Assembly (NCBI RefSeq): GCF_000987775.1
Contig: NZ_LAHO01000008.1
Span: 1 to 64,000 of the forward strand
Length of the DNA: 64,000 nucleotides
Origin: Arsukibacterium ikkense
GTDB taxonomy: Bacteria > Pseudomonadota > Gammaproteobacteria > Enterobacterales > Alteromonadaceae
Direction of reading: 5' to 3'
Shown: in pieces, positions 37,609-46,001 of the stretch
Numbering within the stretch: the first letter of the stretch is position 1
Layout of the letters: each line of letters opens with the position of its first letter
Notes under the pieces: model-generated
Databases searched by the model: none
Seen by the model: the letters and a program-made list of their open reading frames with translations, nothing else
What the model was told of the DNA's origin: nothing
Translations under genes and position numbers: made by a program

Positions 37609-37938
37609 ATGGCTTTACAACTTATTCCACTGATTAAAGTGCTGGGGCCGTATCTCACTACTATCGCTACTACTGCTATCCCTGCTTTTACTTCAAAGCC
37701 TGCCGCTGCAAAGGCTGATCCGGTGCAAGCCCAGCAAATTAGTGAACTGCAAGATGCGGTTACCAAAAATGCTCAGTCACTGCATATTCTGGCGGAACAA
37801 CTGCAAAAGGTGATTACCCTGGCTGAGCAAGCTTCGGTAACAGCCGAACGGCAAATTGCTCTTTATAAAGCACTGGTCGTCGGCAGTACGGTTATTTCAG
37901 TAGTCGCTGTAATAGTGGCTATCTACAGTCTTTTTTGA
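37609..37938 (+). CDS. small hypothetical membrane protein with coiled coil
   Basis: A 109-residue protein I do not recognise. An N-terminal hydrophobic stretch (LQLIPLIKVLGPYLTTIATTAIP) leads to a heptad-like helix (about residues 35-75, QAQQISELQDAVTKNAQSLHILAEQLQKV) and a clear C-terminal membrane segment (ALVVGSTVISVVAVIVAIYSLF). ATG 37609 follows AGGAG by five bases, which argues for real translation. It lies 33 bases after the VOC gene. Confidence 0.7.
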   Translation: MALQLIPLIKVLGPYLTTIATTAIPAFTSKPAAAKADPVQAQQISELQDAVTKNAQSLHILAEQLQKVITLAEQASVTAERQIALYKALVVGSTVISVVAVIVAIYSLF

Positions 37939-38006
37939 TTTTTTGACTGTACAGCAATCCATATAGCTGAATGCCGGAGCAAGCTGCACCGGCTTATTAA
38001 TTGTTG

Positions 38007-39161
38007 CTAACCAGCAATTACCTGCGTTGGCTCAATATCTTCGCTGGGGTAGCAGCCTAATACTTTGACAAACTTGGTAATATTATTTAGCTCCTCTAAC
38101 GCGCGGGTCATGGCGTAGTCTGCCAGGTTGGCAAACACATCCACATAAAACATTTCTTCCCATGGGTTACCCGGTATCGGCCGCGACTCCAGTTTGGCCA
38201 TGCTGATACCATGTTGCTTTAACACCAGCAGGGCTTCAACCAAAGCGCCGGGTTGCTGGCCGGTATACATAATAAAGGTCGTTTTAGCCGGGATGGCTTT
38301 GGCCACCACCACCGGCTTGCGGGCCACCACAATAAAGCGGCTGACATTGTCTTTCTGGTTGGCTAAGTCGCGGGCCAGTACTTCAAGGCCATACAGCTGG
38401 CCGCCTTCTTCCCCGCCAATAGCGATAATAGTCGGGTCTTGCAGTGCTTTTACTTTCGTAAAGGCGGCTGAGGAGCTGTCGCAATAGTCAATTTTCACAT
38501 TTGACAGCCCCAGTAAATACTGGCTGCACTGCGCTATTACCTGCGGGTGGGCGCAAACCTGCCGCACCTTACTCAGCTCGGCACCTGCTATTCCCAGCAG
38601 GCAATGGGCGATAGGGTGGGTAAGCTCGCCAACAATGGATAAGCGGGTATGCTGCAGTAAGTCGAATACTTCGTTGATAGAGCCTGATGAGGTATTTTCA
38701 ATCGGCAACAGCGCATAATCGGCATGGCCGGTTTCCACTGCCTGCACGATTTCGTTAAAACTGTCGCAACCCAGTTCAATAATCCGCTCGGCGCGGCGGG
38801 TAAAATACTTCTGGGTTGCCCAATAGCTGTAAGAGCCCTGGCCGCCAAGAAAGGCCACCCTTACGCTGGGGCCGTTAACGCCATTGAGCTGGCCCTGCAC
38901 TTTAGCTTGTTGCTGCAGCACCGAGTCTTCAATAATGACATGATAAATGCGGGTAACATATTGGGCGTCTATCCCCAGTGCTTTGCCCTGGGTAATCAGC
39001 GACACCAGTAATTCCTGTTCACGTTGCTGATCGCGAATGGGCTTATTCTGGCTCAGCTTGGCGTCGGCTACAGCCAGCGCCAGCTCGCGTCGTTTCGCCA
39101 GCAATTGCAGTAATTGCTGATCAGTACTGCTGATTGCCTGGCGAATATCGTCTAGTTCCAT
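38007..39161 (-). CDS. pheA: bifunctional chorismate mutase / prephenate dehydratase (P-protein)
   Basis: Turns chorismate into phenylpyruvate for phenylalanine synthesis. The 384 residues (E. coli 386) comprise the AroQ mutase domain (1-90), the dehydratase domain (about 100-285, AFLGGQGSYSYWA, LLPIENTSSGSI) and the ACT domain with the Phe-binding GALVEALLVLKQHGISMAKLESRP-type region. AGGGAAAG precedes the ATG. Expression is controlled by the attenuator immediately upstream. Confidence 0.97.
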   Translation of the reverse strand: MELDDIRQAISSTDQQLLQLLAKRRELALAVADAKLSQNKPIRDQQREQELLVSLITQGKALGIDAQYVTRIYHVIIEDSVLQQQAKVQGQLNGVNGPSVRVAFLGGQGSYSYWATQKYFTRRAERIIELGCDSFNEIVQAVETGHADYALLPIENTSSGSINEVFDLLQHTRLSIVGELTHPIAHCLLGIAGAELSKVRQVCAHPQVIAQCSQYLLGLSNVKIDYCDSSSAAFTKVKALQDPTIIAIGGEEGGQLYGLEVLARDLANQKDNVSRFIVVARKPVVVAKAIPAKTTFIMYTGQQPGALVEALLVLKQHGISMAKLESRPIPGNPWEEMFYVDVFANLADYAMTRALEELNNITKFVKVLGCYPSEDIEPTQVIAG

Positions 39162-39219
39162 GATCTTTCCCTTAAAAAACGACTGCTCGCAGCATCGTTA
39201 TGCATAAAAAACTAAGCGC

Positions 39220-39296
39220 AAAAAAAAACCTCCCGACGGGGAGGTTTCTTGGCATTGGTGCACGCACGGCCAGTTACCTCCCCTAAGGGGTGGTAA
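39220..39296 (-). promoter_or_regulatory. pheA transcription attenuator
   Basis: Three alternative pairings are visible on the minus strand. The 1:2 stem pairs 39287-39296 with 39274-39283 (9 of 10). The 2:3 antiterminator pairs 39276-39283 with 39238-39245 (8 perfect pairs). The 3:4 terminator pairs 39239-39247 with 39226-39234 (9 perfect pairs, loop of four) and is followed by a run of about eight U. Arm 1 overlaps the end of the Phe-rich leader peptide, the classical layout. Confidence 0.92.
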
Positions 39297-39333
39297 AGCT
39301 AAAAAAACCGAGGGTGCGATTAAACATTTTCAT
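39283..39333 (-). CDS. pheL: pheA leader peptide (PheL)
   Basis: A 16-residue ORF, MKMFNRTLGFFSFTTP, with four phenylalanines, three of them within four codons just before arm 1 of the attenuator. Ribosome stalling on these UUU codons when Phe-tRNA is scarce would favour the antiterminator. The second ATG, two codons on, is an alternative start. It lies 34 bases after the stop codon of the upstream acylase gene. Confidence 0.9.
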   Translation of the reverse strand: MKMFNRTLGFFSFTTP

Positions 39334-39340
39334 ACTCAGC

Positions 39341-39370
39341 ACCATAATCCGTCTGGATGGCTAAAGTCAA
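39341..39370 (-). promoter_or_regulatory. possible pheL-pheA promoter
   Basis: On the minus strand TTGACT (39365-39370) and TATGGT (39341-39346) are 18 bases apart. The -35 overlaps the acylase stop codon. The leader ATG is only seven bases after this -10, so either the transcript is leaderless or the real promoter is further upstream inside the acylase gene. Confidence 0.4.
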
Positions 39371-41712
39371 GCGTCGGGTACTAATCTTAGCTGATATTTT
39401 TTCGGCCCTGGCAAAAACGGCAAGGCCACTTCGTTTAACCAGTATTGATGATCGGCCCGATAAAACGGCGATAACGGATGTCCAGACTGACCAGCAGGGA
39501 TGGTCAGAATACCGTCTTGTTCCTGCCCCGGGGCTACCACCATGCGTTGTGACTGGCCAAAAGTGGGCAGTTGTACCCGTGGCATATGGCGATCACCAGC
39601 AAACTCACTGGCCGGCATATTTAACCAGCCGCCAAGCAACGGAATCGCGCTGCTAAGCGGATGGCGGATATTCGCCTGATTCTGTTTACCCCAATTGCTT
39701 TTTTGCAAGCTGCCATGTTGCTGTTCCAGTTGTTGTTTACTGGTTAGCACTGCCTGTATTAAAAACGCTGACCAGTCCTGATAAGGCTCTGGCAGGGTAT
39801 CAGGGCGGCGGGCTGTGAGCATGGCCCAGGCCGGCGTTTCCAGAGAGTATTTCAGGTTGGCGCTGCGGCTACCGGCGTGTTCCAGCATGGCTGACAGCGG
39901 GGCAAATAATAACTCAATGGTTTGTTGGCGGAATTGCTGTACCAGGTTATAACCAATATCGTCGCTGGCTGCATAACGGCCACTTTGGCTTATTTGCAGC
40001 CGGTACTCTGTCAGCTGAAGAGTGCGGGTGAGTTCCGGGGTTAGAATATCCAGTAACAGCTGGCGCCAGCGGTCTAAAAACAAAGCACGATTATCCAGCT
40101 GGATCTGGTGTAGCGCTTGCTCATTCAACTGGCCAGCGCTAAGCAAGCCATTGCGTATTTGCTGGCCACGGGCACCTAAGTCGTAACCGCCATTGCCAAG
40201 TAACTGATAGGCTTCGCCGCCAACAGTGCGGGCATTGGCGGTCCATAAAACGCCGGCTTCAGGGTTAACAATGCGGGGATACTGCGCCGCACTTAAGTTA
40301 GCTGCCCAGTAATTGCTGCCATCGCTCCAGTCCTGGGCCGTATCCCAGTCGCTGAGTTGCCGCGCGGGTAATGGCCCCAGCGGGGTCCAGCCAATATTAC
40401 CGTCTTTATCGGCCACCAACAGGTTCTGGGTAGGAATGCCGGTAATGGCGCCCAGCGCCAGCGCGGCTTCTGTGCTTCGGGTTTGCTCCAGTTGTAGCAG
40501 GTTAAAGTTTACTGCATTACTGTCGTACGCGACCCAGCGCAGGGCATAGCTATTATCGCCATAGTTAATAACCGGCCCCCACTGGGTTTCCTGCAATTGC
40601 AGCGGATAATCAGCAGCGCCTTTAATCTGAATGGTCTCGTAATGCAGTTGCAGGGGTTGCCAGCCCTGTGGGCTTAAATAGCGCTTGCCATCGTCAGATA
40701 GCTGCAGGCTAATCAAATCGTGCCAATCGGCGGTACTGTTAGTAAAACCCCAGGCAATATGGCCGTTGCTGCCAACCACTATGGCTGGCGCGCCAGCCAG
40801 ACTTAATCCCGTTACCTGTTGCCAGTTGCTGCCATCACGCCAGTTAAGTTGTACCTTATACCAGGTACCAGGTGCCCGTATGGTTAAATGCATATCGTTA
40901 GCGACTATGGCATTGCCATGGCTGGTTAGCCGGCCCATTACTGCCATATTATTGCTACCAAGGTCGGCACTGTCTTTGGGGGTGCATTCAATACAGTCGC
41001 CGTTAGCACGTAATATTTGCGGATAGGGGCTGTCGGGTATGTTTACGGGGTCCACATGTGAGTTATCAATTGCTGCTTGCCACTCATTGCTGTGTTGCTG
41101 TAAAAACTGGTACCAGGGAGCGGGAATGGCGTCACGTAATACCGTCATGGCATATTCATCACGGCCCATTTTACCTTGTAGTTCCAGATACATATTATAA
41201 ATAACCAGGATAGAGTCGCTTTCCTGCCAGGGCTCAGCTTTGGCGCTGAGTAAGTGATATTCAAAGGGGGCTGAACGCAATGATGCCAGACCGTCATTTA
41301 CGCCACGGCTATAGGCACTGAGAATCTGTAAATCAATGGTGGAAAACGAGGCCAGGGTGGTTTCTGCGCGCTGGGCAAAGCGATGCCGGCGCCGTTCAAT
41401 ATCAGTGGTCAGGGCACGCTCACCAAACAGCTCTGCCAGGGTTCCTGCCGCGCTGCGTCTGGCCAGGTCCATCTGAAAAAAGCGCTCCTGGGCATGGGCA
41501 AACCCCATACCATAGGCTGCATCGTGCCGATCGGCGGCCGTTACACTAAGATAACCTAAGGCGTCGCGGTCAAGATTAACCGGGTTAGCAACGGCTGCCC
41601 GCAGTTCACCCTGATACTGCGGTAAACTTAGCTTCAGCCAGACATAGCCTGCTATGGCTGCGCCAAACAGGACTAAAACTGTGGTAAGCAGTAGCCATTT
41701 AATTCCTTTCAT
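39367..41712 (-). CDS. penicillin acylase family (Ntn-hydrolase) protein
   Basis: A 781-residue exported or membrane-anchored enzyme (signal/anchor IKWLLLTTVLVLFGAAIAGYVWL). The family is made as a precursor and cuts itself before a Ser, Thr or Cys; here Gly252-Ser253 in DLGSNNMAV is the expected site, giving an alpha chain of about 230 and a beta chain of about 529 residues. Family substrates include penicillins and acyl-homoserine lactones; the substrate here cannot be read from sequence. The gene lies directly upstream of pheL-pheA on the same strand. Confidence 0.9.
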   Translation of the reverse strand: MKGIKWLLLTTVLVLFGAAIAGYVWLKLSLPQYQGELRAAVANPVNLDRDALGYLSVTAADRHDAAYGMGFAHAQERFFQMDLARRSAAGTLAELFGERALTTDIERRRHRFAQRAETTLASFSTIDLQILSAYSRGVNDGLASLRSAPFEYHLLSAKAEPWQESDSILVIYNMYLELQGKMGRDEYAMTVLRDAIPAPWYQFLQQHSNEWQAAIDNSHVDPVNIPDSPYPQILRANGDCIECTPKDSADLGSNNMAVMGRLTSHGNAIVANDMHLTIRAPGTWYKVQLNWRDGSNWQQVTGLSLAGAPAIVVGSNGHIAWGFTNSTADWHDLISLQLSDDGKRYLSPQGWQPLQLHYETIQIKGAADYPLQLQETQWGPVINYGDNSYALRWVAYDSNAVNFNLLQLEQTRSTEAALALGAITGIPTQNLLVADKDGNIGWTPLGPLPARQLSDWDTAQDWSDGSNYWAANLSAAQYPRIVNPEAGVLWTANARTVGGEAYQLLGNGGYDLGARGQQIRNGLLSAGQLNEQALHQIQLDNRALFLDRWRQLLLDILTPELTRTLQLTEYRLQISQSGRYAASDDIGYNLVQQFRQQTIELLFAPLSAMLEHAGSRSANLKYSLETPAWAMLTARRPDTLPEPYQDWSAFLIQAVLTSKQQLEQQHGSLQKSNWGKQNQANIRHPLSSAIPLLGGWLNMPASEFAGDRHMPRVQLPTFGQSQRMVVAPGQEQDGILTIPAGQSGHPLSPFYRADHQYWLNEVALPFLPGPKKYQLRLVPDA

Positions 41713-41766
41713 TACCCTGATCCGCTATCATAAAATCAAAAGGTTAGCATAGCAGGAGCAATCCAG

Positions 41767-42417
41767 ATGGTGCAAAAAATAAAAGTATGGGATGGTGCAG
41801 TCAGGTTTTTTCACTGGGCAATGGTGCTGTTGGTCGCCGGCTTGTGGTTTAGCGGCAGTGAAGGTTACATTGCACTGCATCAGCTATTGGCGTATTGCCT
41901 TGCTGCATTATTAGTGTCGAGAATAGTCTGGGGGCTATGGGGTAGTGAAACAGCCAGATTCAGTCAGTTTGCGGCCAGTCCCAAAGCGGCGATAAAGTAT
42001 CTTGGCAACGCCCGGCCAGTGGTAGGTCACAACCCCGCATCGTCTTATATGATTTTTACGTTACTCAGTTTGTTGTTGTTGCAGATTATCAGTGGCCTGG
42101 CTACTTTTGATAACAGCTATATGAATGATGGCCCACTGGTAGCCATGTTACCGGCCAGCTGGGTCGATCTGGCGTCCAGTATCCATAAATTTAATATTGA
42201 TATTATTCTTATGTTGGTGGCGGTGCATATTGGCTTTGCGTTATGGCACAGCTGGCGCCACGATAATGTGATTAAAACCCTGATCACCGGCTGCATCCGT
42301 ATCAGCGGCGGCAGCCAGCCTCAATTGCGAGCCAGTTGGAGCTTTTTTGTGATGCTGGCGGTGTTACTGCTGCTGTTATACTACTGGCAGGGGCGTAAAT
42401 TGCTGGTGCTGCTGTAA
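41767..42417 (+). CDS. cytochrome b561-type membrane protein
   Basis: A 216-residue di-heme-b type protein with about five membrane segments. Likely heme ligands are His16 (RFFHWAMVLL), the histidine in ALHQLLAY, and the histidines in SSIHKFNID and LVAVHIGFALWHSW. It resembles bacterial b561 / Ni-Fe-hydrogenase-type cytochrome b subunits that reduce a partner cytochrome c. It converges with a cytochrome c' gene only 18 bases away. AGGAG precedes the ATG. Confidence 0.9.
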   Translation: MVQKIKVWDGAVRFFHWAMVLLVAGLWFSGSEGYIALHQLLAYCLAALLVSRIVWGLWGSETARFSQFAASPKAAIKYLGNARPVVGHNPASSYMIFTLLSLLLLQIISGLATFDNSYMNDGPLVAMLPASWVDLASSIHKFNIDIILMLVAVHIGFALWHSWRHDNVIKTLITGCIRISGGSQPQLRASWSFFVMLAVLLLLLYYWQGRKLLVLL

Positions 42418-42435
42418 CAGCACCGGCCTGAATTA

Positions 42436-42888
42436 TCACTGCTTGTAATTATCGTGGCACGCTTTGCAATTGCGGGCAAAGTTACCAAAAGCCCGACGTA
42501 CCTGGCTGGTGTCACCGCTTTGGGCGGCGGCTTGTAACACCGTCGCATCGGCCGCCAGCTTTTCACCGCGCTGTAAAAAATCATCCAGGTTTTTCCAGAT
42601 ATCGGCTTTGGCATCACCGCCACCTTGCTCCGTACCGGCTACCTGAAACGCTTCCCAGGGTAAAGTCGTTACCAGTACTAAGGCATCGGCACGTTTTTGC
42701 ACCCGGGCGGCATCATAAGTGACTTCGCCTTTAATCATTTCGTTAATATCCGCCATGTTATGGCGGATCAGCTGAAAGGCGGCCTGACGGTAGGTAACGG
42801 CGTCTTTGGCGTCGGTAAAGGCCGTTGCTGCTGTTAAAGGTGTCGACACAACAATTGCAAGTAGGCTGGCGAATAGGGCTTTTTTCAT
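42436..42888 (-). CDS. cytochrome c' family protein
   Basis: A 150-residue periplasmic protein with signal peptide (MKKALFASLLAIVVSTPLTAATA) and a single C-terminal heme site CKACH, the layout of four-helix class II cytochromes c. N-terminal VTYRQAAFQLIRHNMADINEMI and LPWEAF segments are typical. Cytochromes c' bind NO or act as electron carriers. The conventional start is 42888; eleven further codons are open upstream. Confidence 0.93.
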   Translation of the reverse strand: MKKALFASLLAIVVSTPLTAATAFTDAKDAVTYRQAAFQLIRHNMADINEMIKGEVTYDAARVQKRADALVLVTTLPWEAFQVAGTEQGGGDAKADIWKNLDDFLQRGEKLAADATVLQAAAQSGDTSQVRRAFGNFARNCKACHDNYKQ

Positions 42889-43005
42889 TTGTTCATTCTC
42901 TTTTGTTGGTTTTGCGTGCAATAATGTTAAGGTAACAACAATAGCACTTGGCTAGTGTCTGTTGTACCAGACTGAATTTACTATAACAATAGCAAGGTCG
43001 CTGCA

Positions 43006-45960
43006 TTGAAGGATGTAAATACCACTAAACCGACAGGGATGAACTCGCTGGGGCTACAATTCTCGGTGGTAGTATTTATTGCCATTATTGCGGCCGGATT
43101 AATGTTTGCTTATGCAGTGATCTGGTTGCAGGAGCAGGCGGTTACCCAGCAGCAACTTGCCGCAGTACAGCGTTCTGCAACGAATTATGCCCGGCAATTT
43201 GACCTCCGGCTTGATGATAAAGAGCAAGCCGCCATCGCTGCCAGCCAGGTAATAAGCCGATACTTAGCAGAGCAGGGCCGTACTGCCGGCAATATTCCAC
43301 GTGCTGGCAGTGACGGTCTTATTCGCCAACAAGACAGCTTTTCTGCCGCTCTATTGCCCGCTACTAATCTAAAGAACAGTACGGCCGGTTTATTTAGCCA
43401 TAGCCAGTTATTATGGCAGCAGTTGTCACCACTTATGTTACTGCAAGATTTCTACAGTTTTTACTTTGTCACGGCAGATCAATTTATTCGGGTGGCACCA
43501 GCGGAGCTGGCGCAGCAGCTTAGGCTGGAACATGATCTAACCAGCAGCTTGTTTTTCCAGGAGGCCACACCTGAAAATAACCCGGCAAAATTACCTCGTT
43601 GGACGCCGGTGTATTATCATCCAATCTGGCAAAAATGGGTTAGCAGTATCCTGGTACCGGTTTATCTGAAGGAGCAGTTTATCGGGGTGAGTGTGGCCGA
43701 CATCGAGTTAACAGAATTAACCCGTAACGTCGGCAATATTGGCCACTGGAGCCCCCATAGCCGCACTTTATTGTTTAATAGCCAGGGCCGCTTGATTAAT
43801 TCACTCGTGGAACAGGGTGCTGCTGGTGCGCTGTATGCCGGTGACGTGGTAAGCGAGCCCGATCTTATACTTCATATCGAGCACGCGTTGCGCCATGCCG
43901 GGGCTCCCGGAAGCAAAGCCAATAAATATTTGTTTGCCGCCGTCCCTCTGAAGCATTTGAACTGGCATGCGGCTATTTATCACGATAAAGCGCAAGTGTT
44001 GTCGACACTTAAGCAATTTCGGGGGCGTTTGCTGGCGCTGTTTGTTGCCGTCGCCATTATTCTGACGGTATTGCTGCATTTGTTCAGTTACCAGTTTTTA
44101 TTAAAACGTTTGAACAAATTATCTGGTGCTGTGGTGAAACTAAGCCGGGGTGACATTCAGCAAGTGGGTTTAGATGATAAAAAAGATGAAATTGGTATTT
44201 TAAACCGTGCTTTTACCAGTATGTCTTCTGAAATTGCCCAGTTGGTGACGGGCTTAAATGCCCGGATTGCGGAAAAAGAGCAAGCCGAGCGGGCCGCGCG
44301 TAAATTAAGTAAAGCCGTATCCTTTTCCAGCTCGGGGATCTTACTGACTGACCCACACCTCACCATTGAGTACCTTAACCCCTTTCTGACCGATTTACTG
44401 GGTTGCGACGAGCGCAGTGTGGTAAACCAGCCGCTGCACATCCTGCTGGCGGATGAAATGCAGCAACTGAGTGTTGAAATTAGTCAAACCTTGCACGAGC
44501 GCCAACATTGGCAAGGTGACATTTTATTGCAGCATCAACAGTTGCCTGCTCAGCAGTTTTGGGTCTCGCTGGCGATTGCGCCAATACGTGATGAAATTGG
44601 CACCTTGCTTAATTACGTATGTGCCATGCAGGATATTTCTTTTATTAAACAAAGTCAGAAACAAATGGAACAGCTGGCCTATTACGACGTTTTAACCGGG
44701 TTGGCTAATCGCAGTTACTTTCGGGATCAACTACGCAAGGCCATTGCCATGGCTCATCGGGGTTACTACAACTTCGCCTTACTGTATTTCGATCTGGATG
44801 AATTTAAGCGGATTAACGATACCCTGGGCCACGATGCCGGCGATGAGTTATTAAAAGAGGTTGCTAAGCGGCTGACGTCACGTTTACGTGAGGAAGACAC
44901 CATAGCACGGCTGGGAGGCGATGAATTTGCCGTTATTTTAAGTGGTATTAAAGATCGGCAGCAGGCATCGGCCATTGCGACTAATCTGCAGCAGGCGTTT
45001 CTGGAGCCGGTCAAGCTGGGCCACCATGATGTAGCGATCAGTGCCAGTATTGGTATTACCGTGGCGCCGGAAGATGCATCCGAAGAAGAATTACTGCTCA
45101 AACATGCCGATTTGGCCATGTATGAAGCCAAAGCCCGCGGTAAAAACACCTTTCACTTTTTCAGCCAGGACCTGAATGACGCGGCCAACGAACGACTGCA
45201 AATTGAAAACCAGCTGCGCGAAGCCATTCGTGAACAGCAATTTCTATTATATTTTCAACCTAAAGTCGATATTCGTACTGAAGTGATAACCGGTTACGAA
45301 ACCTTGATCCGCTGGCTGCGGCCCGACAACAGTTTGGTACCACCGATAAAGTTTATTCCTGTGGCAGAAAGTACCGGTTTGATTGTGCAGATTGGCGAGT
45401 GGATCATCTGGGAAGCATGCCGTTTTCTGGCCCGCCAGCAAAGCCGTGGTTACGATGTGACGCTGTCAATTAACCTGTCAGTACGCCAGTTTAATGATCA
45501 GGATTTGCCGCTTATTGTCGAGCGGATCTTAAAACGTACCGGGGTAAAACCGCGCGCCGTCATTTTTGAAATTACCGAAAGTATGCTAATGGGTGATACA
45601 GATGCGGCTATCAACCAGTTAAATCAGTTAAAACGCCTCGGCGTCTCTTTATCTATTGATGACTTTGGTACAGGCTATTCATCGCTGAGTTATTTAAAAC
45701 GCTTTCCGGTTGATGAACTGAAAATAGACCGATCTTTTGTCAAAGATATACCCCAAGATCGAAACGATATGGACATTGTTGCTGCCATTATTGCTATGGC
45801 GCAGAAAATGAATCTGCGGGTGGTTGCTGAAGGGGTGGAAACAGCTCAACAGGTTGAGTTTTTGCGCGAAAATGGTTGTTATGAAGTACAGGGTTACTTT
45901 TATAGCATGCCACTGCCAGAGCAGGAACTTAATCAGCTTAATTACACGGTTAATACCTAA
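43006..45960 (+). CDS. sensor diguanylate cyclase / c-di-GMP phosphodiesterase (Cache-HAMP-PAS-GGDEF-EAL)
   Basis: A 984-residue membrane protein. An N-terminal membrane segment, a periplasmic Cache-like domain (about 40-335), a second segment near 345-365 and HAMP (about 368-420) lead to PAS (about 430-550), GGDEF and EAL. The cyclase motif RLGGDEFAVIL is intact, with an RxxD inhibitory site (REED) five residues before it. The EAL signature reads ETL; other catalytic residues (NLSVRQF, ITESML, DDFGTGYSS, KIDRSF, VAEGVET) are present, so both activities are possible. The start is TTG 43006 or ATG 43039; AAGG precedes the TTG. Confidence 0.92.
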   Translation: MKDVNTTKPTGMNSLGLQFSVVVFIAIIAAGLMFAYAVIWLQEQAVTQQQLAAVQRSATNYARQFDLRLDDKEQAAIAASQVISRYLAEQGRTAGNIPRAGSDGLIRQQDSFSAALLPATNLKNSTAGLFSHSQLLWQQLSPLMLLQDFYSFYFVTADQFIRVAPAELAQQLRLEHDLTSSLFFQEATPENNPAKLPRWTPVYYHPIWQKWVSSILVPVYLKEQFIGVSVADIELTELTRNVGNIGHWSPHSRTLLFNSQGRLINSLVEQGAAGALYAGDVVSEPDLILHIEHALRHAGAPGSKANKYLFAAVPLKHLNWHAAIYHDKAQVLSTLKQFRGRLLALFVAVAIILTVLLHLFSYQFLLKRLNKLSGAVVKLSRGDIQQVGLDDKKDEIGILNRAFTSMSSEIAQLVTGLNARIAEKEQAERAARKLSKAVSFSSSGILLTDPHLTIEYLNPFLTDLLGCDERSVVNQPLHILLADEMQQLSVEISQTLHERQHWQGDILLQHQQLPAQQFWVSLAIAPIRDEIGTLLNYVCAMQDISFIKQSQKQMEQLAYYDVLTGLANRSYFRDQLRKAIAMAHRGYYNFALLYFDLDEFKRINDTLGHDAGDELLKEVAKRLTSRLREEDTIARLGGDEFAVILSGIKDRQQASAIATNLQQAFLEPVKLGHHDVAISASIGITVAPEDASEEELLLKHADLAMYEAKARGKNTFHFFSQDLNDAANERLQIENQLREAIREQQFLLYFQPKVDIRTEVITGYETLIRWLRPDNSLVPPIKFIPVAESTGLIVQIGEWIIWEACRFLARQQSRGYDVTLSINLSVRQFNDQDLPLIVERILKRTGVKPRAVIFEITESMLMGDTDAAINQLNQLKRLGVSLSIDDFGTGYSSLSYLKRFPVDELKIDRSFVKDIPQDRNDMDIVAAIIAMAQKMNLRVVAEGVETAQQVEFLRENGCYEVQGYFYSMPLPEQELNQLNYTVNT

Positions 45961-46001
45961 AATAATTAATATCTACAATAGAATAAAATCAGGAAATGTT
46001 T

